Positions 1 through 6,328 of a DNA stretch of 7,008 nucleotides are shown here, in pieces (position 1 is the stretch's first letter; the number at the start of each line of letters is the position of its first letter). The translations under genes were made by a program, and so were the position numbers. The notes under the pieces were generated by a model. That model was not told where the DNA came from. It searched no databases and saw nothing but the letters and a program-made list of their open reading frames with translations. Source of the DNA: Planctomycetes bacterium RBG_16_43_13. Its GTDB lineage: Bacteria; Planctomycetota; MHYJ01. The stretch covers positions 1-7,008 of the forward strand of contig MHYJ01000027.1 of the NCBI GenBank assembly GCA_001828445.1, given 5' to 3'.

Positions 1-1053
1 GTAGAACTACTCGCCCAAGATAAGGACGTAATAGTTTGGAAAGACAACAGCAAACAGGCAGTAAGCTGCACTATAAAAATAGAGACATTCAAGGAAATCA
101 AATATTCCCAAGGTGGCAACCTTATGACTGAGAACATAGATGCAGTAAAAGAGGTAACATTTGGGACGAGACCAACTGTAAAGGCATGGTATTCATACGG
201 CCGCGGAGAAAGTGAGATGGAGAGCCGCAACTTAGAGGCGGCAATCAAGCACTTCGACGACGCAACCGCCGAAGCAAGGAAGGGCGGAGACGGAACCCTA
301 TTCCTCCAACACTCCCTATATAAAAAGGCACAGTGCCTCAAAGAATTGAACAAGTTGGGAGAGGCGATAGATACTTATAATATCTTAATTAAAGACGTTC
401 CCGAGAGTAGATACCTACGTGATGTCCATCTCGACCTATATTACTGTTACATTGCAAAAGGCAGTAGCAGGGATGCAGAGCTAATCCTTCGGCAATTTGA
501 GGAAGTCGCATTGAAGAACGGAGTGAAGTCGTGGCAGGAGGACATTGACTCCCTCAAGGCGAACGTGGCAGAGAGTAAGCAGGACTACAAGACAGCAGTA
601 GGACTATTTGGTAAACTCCTGAAGAGCAATAACCCAGATACTGCAGACAGAGCCACAGCAGGTGAAATCAGATGCCTGATAGAGTTGAAGGATTATTCAA
701 AATTACAGAGCAGGTCGGAAGAACTGATAAAGAGCAGCGAGAATTATCTCATCCTTACCGCCGCATACAATGGACTTGGCACAGTGTATCTCAAAGATAA
801 CAAACTAAAGGATGCCAGAAATGCCTTCCTCCGCGGTGAGGTCCAATACAATCCCGGCAGGTCGCCTGAAAATGAGTATGCCTTATATGGCTCTATAGTA
901 TCTATCTCACGGCTTGCCTTAACCGAGAAAGTCGCCAAAGCAAAGGAAGACGATAAGGAGCGGGCGGGACAACTTCTTGGGAAACTTCGCGGCTCTTATC
1001 CTAATTCGAAATATATCAAGCCCGCCGGCGAAGAGGTGGATAAGATAAAATAG
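1..1053 (+). CDS. Secreted TPR-repeat protein with beta-rich N-terminal domain (5' partial)
   Basis: The frame is open from base 1, so the start lies left of the window; the ATG at 124 is internal. The first codons read VELLAQDKDVIVWKDNSK, which resembles a signal-peptide end (LLAQ) followed by a small beta-rich domain up to about VKEVTFGTRP. In planctomycete proteins of this style such a domain (pattern D-x-V-x-x-K-(D/N)-G-like ... V-x-Y ... V-x-x-V-x-Y/F-G) precedes TPR repeats. The remainder is helical with TPR-like pairs, for example around LEAAIKHFDDA, KLGEAIDTYNILIKDVPES, DYKTAVGLFGKLLKSN and KLKDARNAFLRGEVQYNPG. It ends with YPNSKYIKPAGEEVDKIK, a usual TPR tail. TPRs mediate protein-protein contacts; the partner is unknown. 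Location is probably periplasmic or envelope, inferred from the apparent signal-peptide remnant. Next gene is 33 bases downstream on the same strand. The family style is clear, the function is not. Confidence 0.85.
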   Translation, partial: VELLAQDKDVIVWKDNSKQAVSCTIKIETFKEIKYSQGGNLMTENIDAVKEVTFGTRPTVKAWYSYGRGESEMESRNLEAAIKHFDDATAEARKGGDGTLFLQHSLYKKAQCLKELNKLGEAIDTYNILIKDVPESRYLRDVHLDLYYCYIAKGSSRDAELILRQFEEVALKNGVKSWQEDIDSLKANVAESKQDYKTAVGLFGKLLKSNNPDTADRATAGEIRCLIELKDYSKLQSRSEELIKSSENYLILTAAYNGLGTVYLKDNKLKDARNAFLRGEVQYNPGRSPENEYALYGSIVSISRLALTEKVAKAKEDDKERAGQLLGKLRGSYPNSKYIKPAGEEVDKIK

Positions 1054-1086
1054 AACCGAGAAACCCAGAAGTGTATCTCAATAATT

Positions 1087-1551
1087 ATGAAGTGGATAAC
1101 ACGAGAGCACGGGAATGTGGACCGCGTCGCCTGTCCTTGGTTTATCAAGAAGTTCATTGACCCCGCCGCAGAATTCATCTTCGTCCCGCGGGATGAAGTC
1201 CTGACAAAGGCGAAAGAACTCAACGCAAAATCATACGACGCAAAAGGGGCGGACTTCTCCCACGGCGAAACCCCTGAAGGCGAGGTCTGCACCTTCATCA
1301 CACTTATGAAGAAACACAATCTCTGGGGTAAAGACCCCGCCCTCGACCTCATAGCGAAAATCGTCTCCACCGCAGACGTGGATGATGAACGTTCCGCCTA
1401 CCACGAACCAGAGGGAATAGGACTGAATGCAATCGCACACGGCTTTGCTACGATGACGAAGGACGACCACCAGAAGCTCGACTGGGAATTCCCCCTCTAC
1501 GACGCCCTCTACGAATGGGCAAAGGAGAAAGTAAAGCGAACGGGGGAATAG
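1087..1551 (+). CDS. ChrB C-terminal domain protein (chromate resistance family), standalone
   Basis: This 154-residue protein matches the ChrB C-terminal domain along its whole length. Visible motifs are VDRVACPWFIKKFIDP (residues 11-26) followed by IFVP, FSHGETPEGEVCTF (57-70), DPALDLIAKIVSTADVDD (83-100), PEGIGLNAIAHGF (108-120) and YDALYEW (138-144). Known family members are tied to chromate resistance, usually as the C-terminal half of longer ChrB proteins next to the transporter ChrA. The N-terminal half is missing here and nothing suggests truncation, so this is the short domain-only form. The conserved Cys, His and Asp/Glu residues (C16, H59, C68, H106, E107, E109) could bind a metal; that is inference. 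No good Shine-Dalgarno sequence precedes the ATG. An MFS transporter follows 70 bases downstream on the same strand, so co-transcription is plausible. Cytoplasmic; no signal peptide or membrane segment. The family call is firm, the substrate is not. Confidence 0.9.
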   Translation: MKWITREHGNVDRVACPWFIKKFIDPAAEFIFVPRDEVLTKAKELNAKSYDAKGADFSHGETPEGEVCTFITLMKKHNLWGKDPALDLIAKIVSTADVDDERSAYHEPEGIGLNAIAHGFATMTKDDHQKLDWEFPLYDALYEWAKEKVKRTGE

Positions 1552-1568
1552 GAGAAAGAAGTATCAAT

Positions 1569-1594
1569 GGTGTTGTAGTTGTCTTGAAAACACC
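1569..1594. repeat. Short inverted repeat between the ChrB-like and MFS genes
   Basis: GGTGTT at 1569-1574 pairs with AACACC at 1589-1594 across a 14-base spacer. It lies 27 bases before the MFS start codon. A 6-bp stem with a long loop is weak as a terminator and has no T-run. As a DNA palindrome it could be an operator for the transporter gene, but chance is a real alternative. Confidence 0.2.
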
Positions 1595-1621
1595 TCATTC
1601 AGTTGTTATCATCTGCCTACA

Positions 1622-2875
1622 ATGAACCAATTCCTGCGGCTCTGCATCGTCGATTTCTTCTTCCGTTTGAGTTACTATATCTCACGAACGCCCCTCCTTC
1701 CCCTCTTCGCATTGGCTCTCGGGGCGAGGGAAAAAGACATCGGCGTCATCTGTGCCGCCTCTACTATCACGGGGCTGATGCTGAAATTCCACTCAGGGAT
1801 TCTGGCAGACATAATCGGCAGACGCATCTTCATACTAATAGGTCTCACCGTCGGGGCAGTCGCTCCGTTCCTCTACACGTTCGTCAAGGGGTTGCAATCG
1901 CTACTCCTCATAAGATACTTTCACGGCATCGCTACCGCTACATATACCCCAGCATCTCAAGCCGCCACCGCCGACGTCGCAGAAGGTAGAAAGGGCGAAC
2001 TCTTCTCATACCTATCCGTCGTAAAGATTGCAACTAAAGCGGTTGCGTCATTCATAGGCGGAGCGGCGATTGGCTACCTCGTAATACCGCGGGAAAGGGC
2101 TTTGACCGACTACGAGGCACTGCAGGGATATTATCTCATCTACACCGCCTGCGGCGGGCTGGGCATCCTCGCTTTTATGATTGCACTGTTTTATCTGAGA
2201 GGCGTAGATAAACCAACTTCTACGGAGCGTGGCTCTGCTCCTAAAAAGAAGGTCAACATAACAGAGGAATTCGAGAAGGGGGCGCTCGAGATAATCACAA
2301 ACAAAAAATTAGTCATCACTTGTAGCGTTGACAGTGCGAAGGGGCTTGCCGTCGGGACGCTCGAGGCGTTTCTCGTCATATATGCTATGAAGGTAGCCAA
2401 CCTAAACGTCATATTCGCCACGATGCTCTGGGTATGTCTGACGGGCATGAGCGTCTTCTGCAAACCCATAATGGGTCGCCTCTCCGACAAATACGGCAGA
2501 CAGCAAATCATATACATCGGGATGATGCTGTGTGCGTTGCCGCTGGTTGCCATAGCGATGGTTAAGAGCTTCCCCGTCCTCCTCGTCCTCTCCGCAATCT
2601 TCGGCATAGGCGAGGCGTTCGTAACGGGCTCGACGGTCGCATTCGCCGCCGACCTGTGCAGGAGGGAGAGGTATGGTGCGGCAATGGGCGTCTTCGGCAC
2701 GATATCCGAGGTGGGCGAGGCGGCAGGACCAATGATGGCGGGCTTCCTGATAGGATGGGTGGGCTATTCCACCACATTCGGATTGTTCGCCATAATAATG
2801 CTGGCGATGACAATGCTATTTGAGGTGAAGACGAAAACTACAAATGGCGCTACCGCTCCCAAAGAAGTAGAGTAA
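1622..2875 (+). CDS. Major facilitator superfamily (MFS) transporter
   Basis: This is a 417-residue polytopic inner-membrane protein of normal MFS length, with two six-helix halves. Motif A appears in both halves between helices 2 and 3: GILADIIGRR (59-68) and GRLSDKYGRQ (285-294). A motif C-like stretch GEAAGPMMAGF (365-375) lies late in the second half. A charged cytoplasmic loop (about 194-222, TSTERGSAPKKK) separates the halves, and the tail from about 401 is hydrophilic. The family moves small solutes using ion gradients; antiporters often carry motif C in the first half, so its position here gives no safe substrate call. No in-frame ATG, GTG or TTG lies just upstream, and no clear ribosome binding site is seen at 1622. 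It follows a ChrB-domain gene and occupies the place usually held by ChrA, which hints at oxyanion or metal efflux (inference). Its stop lies 3 bases from that of the convergent flagellar gene. Confidence 0.93.
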   Translation: MNQFLRLCIVDFFFRLSYYISRTPLLPLFALALGAREKDIGVICAASTITGLMLKFHSGILADIIGRRIFILIGLTVGAVAPFLYTFVKGLQSLLLIRYFHGIATATYTPASQAATADVAEGRKGELFSYLSVVKIATKAVASFIGGAAIGYLVIPRERALTDYEALQGYYLIYTACGGLGILAFMIALFYLRGVDKPTSTERGSAPKKKVNITEEFEKGALEIITNKKLVITCSVDSAKGLAVGTLEAFLVIYAMKVANLNVIFATMLWVCLTGMSVFCKPIMGRLSDKYGRQQIIYIGMMLCALPLVAIAMVKSFPVLLVLSAIFGIGEAFVTGSTVAFAADLCRRERYGAAMGVFGTISEVGEAAGPMMAGFLIGWVGYSTTFGLFAIIMLAMTMLFEVKTKTTNGATAPKEVE

Positions 2876-2878
2876 ATT

Positions 2879-3589
2879 TTACCCCACCATATCGAGTATG
2901 TCGCCGAGCATCTCGTTCTGCGTTTTTATGACGCCGACGTTTGCCTTCACTGCCGCACTATTTATTATCTGGCTGACGAGTTCGCCTGCTAAATCCACAT
3001 TCGAGCCCTCCAATGCACCAAATACTAAAGAGCCGAATGCACCGTCACCGGCAGTGCCGAAGATTGGGTCGCCCGATGCAGACGATTGCGACGTCAAATT
3101 ACTCCCTTCGAGTTTTAGCCCACCGGGATTGTTAAACCTTGCTAATTGTATCTGCCCTACGGTGTTTATAGTGCCGTCGGGCATAGTAGCGGAGACCGTC
3201 CCGTCAGGAGAAACCATTATGCTACGGGCGTCAGTGGAGACACGTATATTCGGCGAGAGTTGATAGCCCTCTGCGGTTACGACGTTGCCGTTTGCGTCGA
3301 TATTGAACGACCCCGCCCGCGTGAAACGCATCCCCTGCGGCGTTTGGACTGCGAAGAATCCGTCGCCCTGTATGGCGAGGGAGAACCGCCCATCCGCAAG
3401 TTCGAGCGGTCCTTGAGAGAAATTTATATTTACGTCTGCTATACGCGTCCCGCCACTTGCTATATCCACTTGGTCAACGCGACTGGATTTGAATGCAGGG
3501 GTATTTATATTAGCAATGTTATTCGCCGAGACGTCCTCGCGGAAAAGCACCGCCCTGATGCCTGAAATAGAGATATTGAAATCAACCAT
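2879..3589 (-). CDS. Short flagellar rod/hook family protein (FlgE/FlgF/FlgG-like)
   Basis: This 236-residue protein has the flagellar basal-body rod N-terminal motif DVSANNIANINTPAFKSSR (19-37), the family core LAIQGDGFFAV (71-81) with FTRAGSFNIDANGNVVTAEGYQL (89-111; named by residues, key RAG-F and G-G-Y), and the C-terminal helix region GALEGSNVDLAGELV (191-205). Such proteins build the axial rod or hook and are exported by the flagellar type III system without a cleaved signal. The long stretch between ANN-ANINT and QG-L seen in typical FlgG is nearly absent, and the usual Q-R-x-(Y/F) in the last helix is replaced by NSAAVKAN. The tail resembles hook proteins (SNVDLA ... IKTQNEMLGDIL). 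Rod versus hook cannot be settled. Start: AGGAGG lies 8 bases before this ATG but only 2 bases before the ATG at 3595, so the downstream one is preferred. No other flagellar gene is in the window. Confidence 0.9.
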   Translation of the reverse strand: MVDFNISISGIRAVLFREDVSANNIANINTPAFKSSRVDQVDIASGGTRIADVNINFSQGPLELADGRFSLAIQGDGFFAVQTPQGMRFTRAGSFNIDANGNVVTAEGYQLSPNIRVSTDARSIMVSPDGTVSATMPDGTINTVGQIQLARFNNPGGLKLEGSNLTSQSSASGDPIFGTAGDGAFGSLVFGALEGSNVDLAGELVSQIINSAAVKANVGVIKTQNEMLGDILDMVG

Positions 3590-3597
3590 AGCCATAC

Positions 3598-3603
3598 CCT
3601 CCT
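3598..3603 (-). promoter_or_regulatory. Shine-Dalgarno sequence of the flagellar gene
   Basis: The minus strand reads AGGAGG here, a full match to the consensus. Spacing is 8 bases to the ATG at 3589 and 2 bases to the ATG at 3595, which decides the start in favour of 3589. It is the strongest ribosome binding site in the window. Confidence 0.8.
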
Positions 3604-3620
3604 ATATATTATATCGTCAA

Positions 3621-3644
3621 AATCACGAAAAGGGTAGCGGATTT
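3621..3644 (+). repeat. Copy 1 of a 24-base upstream element
   Basis: The core GGTAGCGGATTT (3633-3644) is preceded by A/G-rich sequence (AATCACGAAAAG). A second copy at 5068-5091 matches at 21 of 24 positions, including all 12 core bases. An AT-rich stretch with TAAAAT follows 14 bases after the core here and 12 bases after it in copy 2. The element lies in the divergent intergenic region between the flagellar and toroid genes, 79 bases (core to ATG) upstream of the toroid start at 3712. It may be a regulator site or part of an alternative-sigma promoter. Confidence 0.5.
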
Positions 3645-3689
3645 TCTAAAAAATATGCTAAAATATCCAACGAAATCTTACAAAAGACG

Positions 3690-3695
3690 TATAAT
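3690..3695 (+). promoter_or_regulatory. Possible -10 box of the toroid gene
   Basis: A perfect TATAAT lies 16 bases before the chosen start at 3712. No -35 hexamer is visible at the usual distance, and the leader would be only about 10 bases without a Shine-Dalgarno sequence. AT-rich chance occurrence is quite possible. Confidence 0.2.
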
Positions 3696-3711
3696 CTATA
3701 AAGTGGCTTAT

Positions 3712-5022
3712 ATGAGACAACTGTGGCTCCCTACCCTGCTATTCGTATCACTAACTACCTTATCTGTAGGACAGGATAAAGACATAAAAAATATCGGTAT
3801 AGATAAAGAACTCCAAAACAAAATCAATCAATCTATAGAAAAAGGCGTAACGTGGTTAAAGGCAAAACAAGAGGCAGACGGTTCGTTCCAATTAGAGGCA
3901 CGTCAAGAAAGGTTCCCTGAAGGAGCGACTATAATTGCCCTTTATACCCTCTTAAAGTGCGGCATATCGAGGGATAATGAGATAATAAAGAAGGGGTTCG
4001 ACTGGCTGAAAAAATCACCTCTCTATAATTTAGACGAAAAGCTCTATAAGCAAAGCGATGACCGTGAGGCGGCAAAAAAATATATCAAGACATACAGCGT
4101 ATCGTTTCTAATATTAGCACTCGAGGCGAAGTATAACTCGACGGAGGTTGTCGAGAGGGCTACATCCGCCGAGGTTAGCGCTAAGATGGCAAAAGAAGAC
4201 AAAGAATGGCTGAAGCGCCTCCACAAATGGCTCGTTGACCATAGATACGAATACGAAGGAAAGCCCATAGTAGTAGAGGAAAAAGATAAATCTACGGCTG
4301 AGGGGCAGGAGAAAGTAAAAAATATAGCGTGGGGATATCCTGGTGATAACTATCTCAAACCCGATGATAAATGGTGGGACAATTCGAATACGCAGTTCGC
4401 AGTGCTTGCCTTAGAGGCGTGTTCACGGGTTGGTATAGCTACACCGGAAGAAGTATGGATAGGAATAATGAACCATTTTCTATCTCGACAGGAGAAGGAA
4501 GGTAAAAAAGTCAAGAGAATTGCTTTAGATAAAGAACGAGCCACAACAGGCGAGACAGATGTGGAAGATGAGGCAAGGGGTTGGTGCTATAACCCCGGTA
4601 AATATCAAGGCAAAAGCACCGCATCTATGACCTGTGTAGGCATAGCATCACTTACTATATGCCGTGCAGAGCTTCAGAAGAGTAAGACGTATAAGAAATA
4701 TTCTACTACCGTTGAAAAGAGTATAAGGGATGGTTTAGGATGGCTCACGAATAACTTTACTATCAAGAAAGGATGGGACCTTGGCTCAAACTACATACTC
4801 TATGGTTTAGAACGTGTAGGGGTGCTTGCTAAGACAGAGAATATAGGCAAAATGCTATGGTATAAGGAAGGTGCTACATACTTACTCACCAATCAAGGAG
4901 AAGACGGCTCGTGGAAAGGCGAATGGGGTATAATGCCCGAAACCTGTTTCGCCCTCCTATTTCTCTCACGTTCGACCTTCAAGGTTCCGGGCGAGGGCTT
5001 CCAAGTGGAGACGAAGAGATAA
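3712..5022 (+). CDS. Secreted alpha-alpha toroid protein with prenyltransferase/squalene-oxidase-like repeats
   Basis: Start 3712 gives 436 residues and a clean signal peptide: MRQ, hydrophobic core LWLPTLLFVSLTTL, probable cleavage near SVGQ-DKD. The alternative ATG at 3655 would add 19 basic residues before it and is less likely. Repeat signatures of the toroid fold are seen: WLKAKQEADGSF (48-59), WDNSNTQFAVLALEA (222-236), GWCYNPG (290-296), STASMTCVGIASLTICRAEL (302-321), LGSNYILYGLERVGVLA (357-373), WYKEGATYLLTNQGEDGSW (383-401) and TCFALLFLSR (411-420). The order DNSNTQ, SMT-GIASL, Y-LYGLERVG, DGSW, TCFALLFL is that of a planctomycete group often annotated as prenyltransferase/squalene-oxidase repeat proteins, sometimes carrying an extra C-terminal DUF4159 domain; none is present here. 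The DxDD acid motif of true cyclases is not convincingly present, so an enzyme role in terpene cyclisation is unlikely. Probably a periplasmic protein of unknown role. A repeat element lies upstream. Confidence 0.88.
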   Translation: MRQLWLPTLLFVSLTTLSVGQDKDIKNIGIDKELQNKINQSIEKGVTWLKAKQEADGSFQLEARQERFPEGATIIALYTLLKCGISRDNEIIKKGFDWLKKSPLYNLDEKLYKQSDDREAAKKYIKTYSVSFLILALEAKYNSTEVVERATSAEVSAKMAKEDKEWLKRLHKWLVDHRYEYEGKPIVVEEKDKSTAEGQEKVKNIAWGYPGDNYLKPDDKWWDNSNTQFAVLALEACSRVGIATPEEVWIGIMNHFLSRQEKEGKKVKRIALDKERATTGETDVEDEARGWCYNPGKYQGKSTASMTCVGIASLTICRAELQKSKTYKKYSTTVEKSIRDGLGWLTNNFTIKKGWDLGSNYILYGLERVGVLAKTENIGKMLWYKEGATYLLTNQGEDGSWKGEWGIMPETCFALLFLSRSTFKVPGEGFQVETKR

Positions 5023-5067
5023 TCTCTCTAACATTATACACAGTCAGAAAACCCATCTCAATTGCAG

Positions 5068-5091
5068 AATTAGGAAAAAGGTAGCGGATTT
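5068..5091 (+). repeat. Copy 2 of the 24-base upstream element
   Basis: The core GGTAGCGGATTT (5080-5091) is identical to that at 3633-3644, and the preceding 12 bases match at 9 positions. It lies in the 166-base gap between the toroid and methyltransferase genes, 109 bases (core to ATG) before the start at 5189 and in the same orientation to the downstream gene as copy 1. TAAAAT (5104-5109) follows 12 bases after the core. Confidence 0.5.
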
Positions 5092-5114
5092 ATGCAAAGA
5101 AAGTAAAATAGATA

Positions 5115-5120
5115 TATAAT
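5115..5120 (+). promoter_or_regulatory. Possible -10 box of the methyltransferase gene
   Basis: TATAAT lies in an AT-rich stretch 68 bases before the start codon and 23 bases after the repeat core at 5080-5091. The hexamer at usual -35 distance (around 5091-5097) matches the standard consensus poorly. It could be a promoter that depends on an activator bound at the repeat element. Confidence 0.3.
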
Positions 5121-5144
5121 TTTAAGCGATATTTTGCTACAAAG

Positions 5145-5186
5145 ATGCCGTCTCTAATGCCGATGCTATTAATTATTAGATACTAA
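5145..5186 (+). CDS. Possible 13-codon leader peptide
   Basis: ATG at 5145 opens a 13-codon frame encoding MPSLMPMLLIIRY and stops at TAA 5184-5186, 2 bases before the methyltransferase ATG. The methyltransferase start has no Shine-Dalgarno sequence, so coupling by a translated leader is conceivable. The leader itself has no convincing ribosome binding site. A frame this short occurs easily by chance. Confidence 0.15.
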   Translation: MPSLMPMLLIIRY

Positions 5187-5188
5187 CT

Positions 5189-6307
5189 ATGTCAAAGATT
5201 CCTAAAATATTGAGGGGCTTTACACGGAATACGATTAGGACACTGTTTTCAATAGTTGGACTATTCATTGTAAACATCCAAGTTATTCCCTTTTTAATAG
5301 GTTGCCTATTCGTCTTAATAGGCGATTTACTACGGCTTTGGTCGAAGGGACACCTCCAACAGGCGAAGGTTCTAACAATGTCAGGTCCATACAGATGGAG
5401 CCGCAACCCATTCTATCTGGCGAACGGTATTATAGACATCGGGATATGCCTAATAATAAATAGAATAGAATTCTCAATCCTATATCTTATTATTTGGATT
5501 TTTGTCCATTACAGGAAAATATTTAGAGAAGAGCGTGAACTGGAAGGTATATTTGGGGAGACATTCTTACAATACAAGAAATTTGTGCCCCGACTGATTC
5601 CCCTACCGTGGAGGCGACTACCCGCTCATATTCTCTGTAATTCAAGTTTCTCGTGGCGAAATCCAAATATAACCAAACGGATTGAAATCCCGCGTTTTAT
5701 AAGGGTGCTTTGCTACCCCCTTCTATTTTTATGTGCGTATGGAATCAGAAAAGAGGGATTGGACTTTATTTATGATTACAATGTAATGGGATTATTTGCT
5801 ATTTCCTGCCTTCTATATATGTATATTATGTCTGAGCTTTTGATTAGACCACTAAAACACAGAAAACCCATCCTTCCAGATTGGGCGTCATCTAACATCT
5901 GTAGAGGATCGTTCTTAATAATATTTCTCATATTTCTGTTTATAGACACCTACTTGGAGACAGAAACATATAATATATTCTCGCTTGCTGTAATTTTCAC
6001 AATATGTTGCTGTATATTTTTCGCTATCTTTCCCAATATTACAGCGCACAGCCGTATTATTATAAATGAGGGATTAATATCCATTGTAGCGAGTTGGCTT
6101 TTTGAGCTCCCTTGGGCTACATTTATAGGACTTTTATATTATTCGTACATACTTGCCGATATTATAATATTACACAAAAGTGGCTCAGTACAGGTTGAGC
6201 TACCGCCAAATCGACTGGCTCGCCACCTAAAACTTGCGCTCCAATCTATAGTATTATTATTAATTATAGATTTCTTTACACTTTATAAAGAAATATTCCA
6301 CGATTAG
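5189..6307 (+). CDS. Integral-membrane methyltransferase (PEMT/ICMT-like) with long membrane extension
   Basis: Residues 1-142 resemble the phospholipid / isoprenylcysteine carboxyl methyltransferase family: hydrophobic segments near 18-48, then SGPYRWSRNPFYLANG (65-80) matching the family G-x-Y-x-x-(S/V)-R-(H/N)-P-x-Y pattern, hydrophobic segments to 108, and EERELEGIFGETFLQYKKF (114-132) matching the EE-x-L-x-x-x-F-G-x-x-Y pattern. In known members these two motifs bind S-adenosylmethionine at the membrane face and the enzyme methylates a lipid or lipid-linked group. The usual protein is about 150-220 residues; here the chain runs to 372. The extension (about 143-372) has some six hydrophobic segments (about 171-186, 198-217, 240-254, 261-281, 295-321, 350-364) and I do not recognise it. 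No Shine-Dalgarno sequence precedes the start. The gene is much more AT-rich than its neighbours. The methyltransferase domain is likely; the substrate is unknown. Confidence 0.85.
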   Translation: MSKIPKILRGFTRNTIRTLFSIVGLFIVNIQVIPFLIGCLFVLIGDLLRLWSKGHLQQAKVLTMSGPYRWSRNPFYLANGIIDIGICLIINRIEFSILYLIIWIFVHYRKIFREERELEGIFGETFLQYKKFVPRLIPLPWRRLPAHILCNSSFSWRNPNITKRIEIPRFIRVLCYPLLFLCAYGIRKEGLDFIYDYNVMGLFAISCLLYMYIMSELLIRPLKHRKPILPDWASSNICRGSFLIIFLIFLFIDTYLETETYNIFSLAVIFTICCCIFFAIFPNITAHSRIIINEGLISIVASWLFELPWATFIGLLYYSYILADIIILHKSGSVQVELPPNRLARHLKLALQSIVLLLIIDFFTLYKEIFHD

Positions 6308-6322
6308 CCATTATATATAAAT

Positions 6323-6328
6323 AGGAAG
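6323..6328 (+). promoter_or_regulatory. Shine-Dalgarno sequence of the flavoredoxin-like gene
   Basis: AGGAAG lies 4 bases before the ATG at 6333, a partial match with tight but workable spacing. It supports that start codon, which is only 25 bases after the methyltransferase stop. Confidence 0.5.

Noticed and set aside
2191..2700. Long minus-strand frame inside the MFS gene
   Set aside because: Its translation has no recognisable domain, while the plus strand encodes a full MFS protein with motifs. It is a shadow of the GC-rich coding frame, as are the other antisense frames in the window.
3186..3193. GTAGCGGA as a third copy of the upstream element
   Set aside because: Only 8 bases match, the flanks do not, and it lies inside the flagellar coding region.
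3593..3595. First ATG of the flagellar gene as its start
   Set aside because: It lies only 2 bases from AGGAGG; the ATG at 3589 has 8-base spacing. The difference is two residues.
3608..3613. Minus-strand TATAAT just upstream of the flagellar gene as a promoter
   Set aside because: Transcription would begin at or inside the AGGAGG ribosome binding site (3598-3603), so the site could not serve. No -35 hexamer and no flagellar sigma-28 or sigma-54 pattern is visible.
3655..3711. ATG at 3655 as the toroid gene start
   Set aside because: It would put 19 mostly basic residues before an otherwise normal signal peptide and would place the coding region almost on top of the upstream repeat element. 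No ribosome binding site supports it.
4552..4578. DVEDE in the toroid protein as a cyclase DxDD-type acid motif
   Set aside because: The match is imperfect, lies in a charged linker before GWCYNP rather than in the expected toroid position, and the close family style does not depend on it.
5023..5188. Rho-independent terminator after the toroid gene
   Set aside because: No GC-rich stem followed by a T-run is found. GTAGC (5081-5085) and GCTAC (5137-5141) could pair, but over a 51-base loop.
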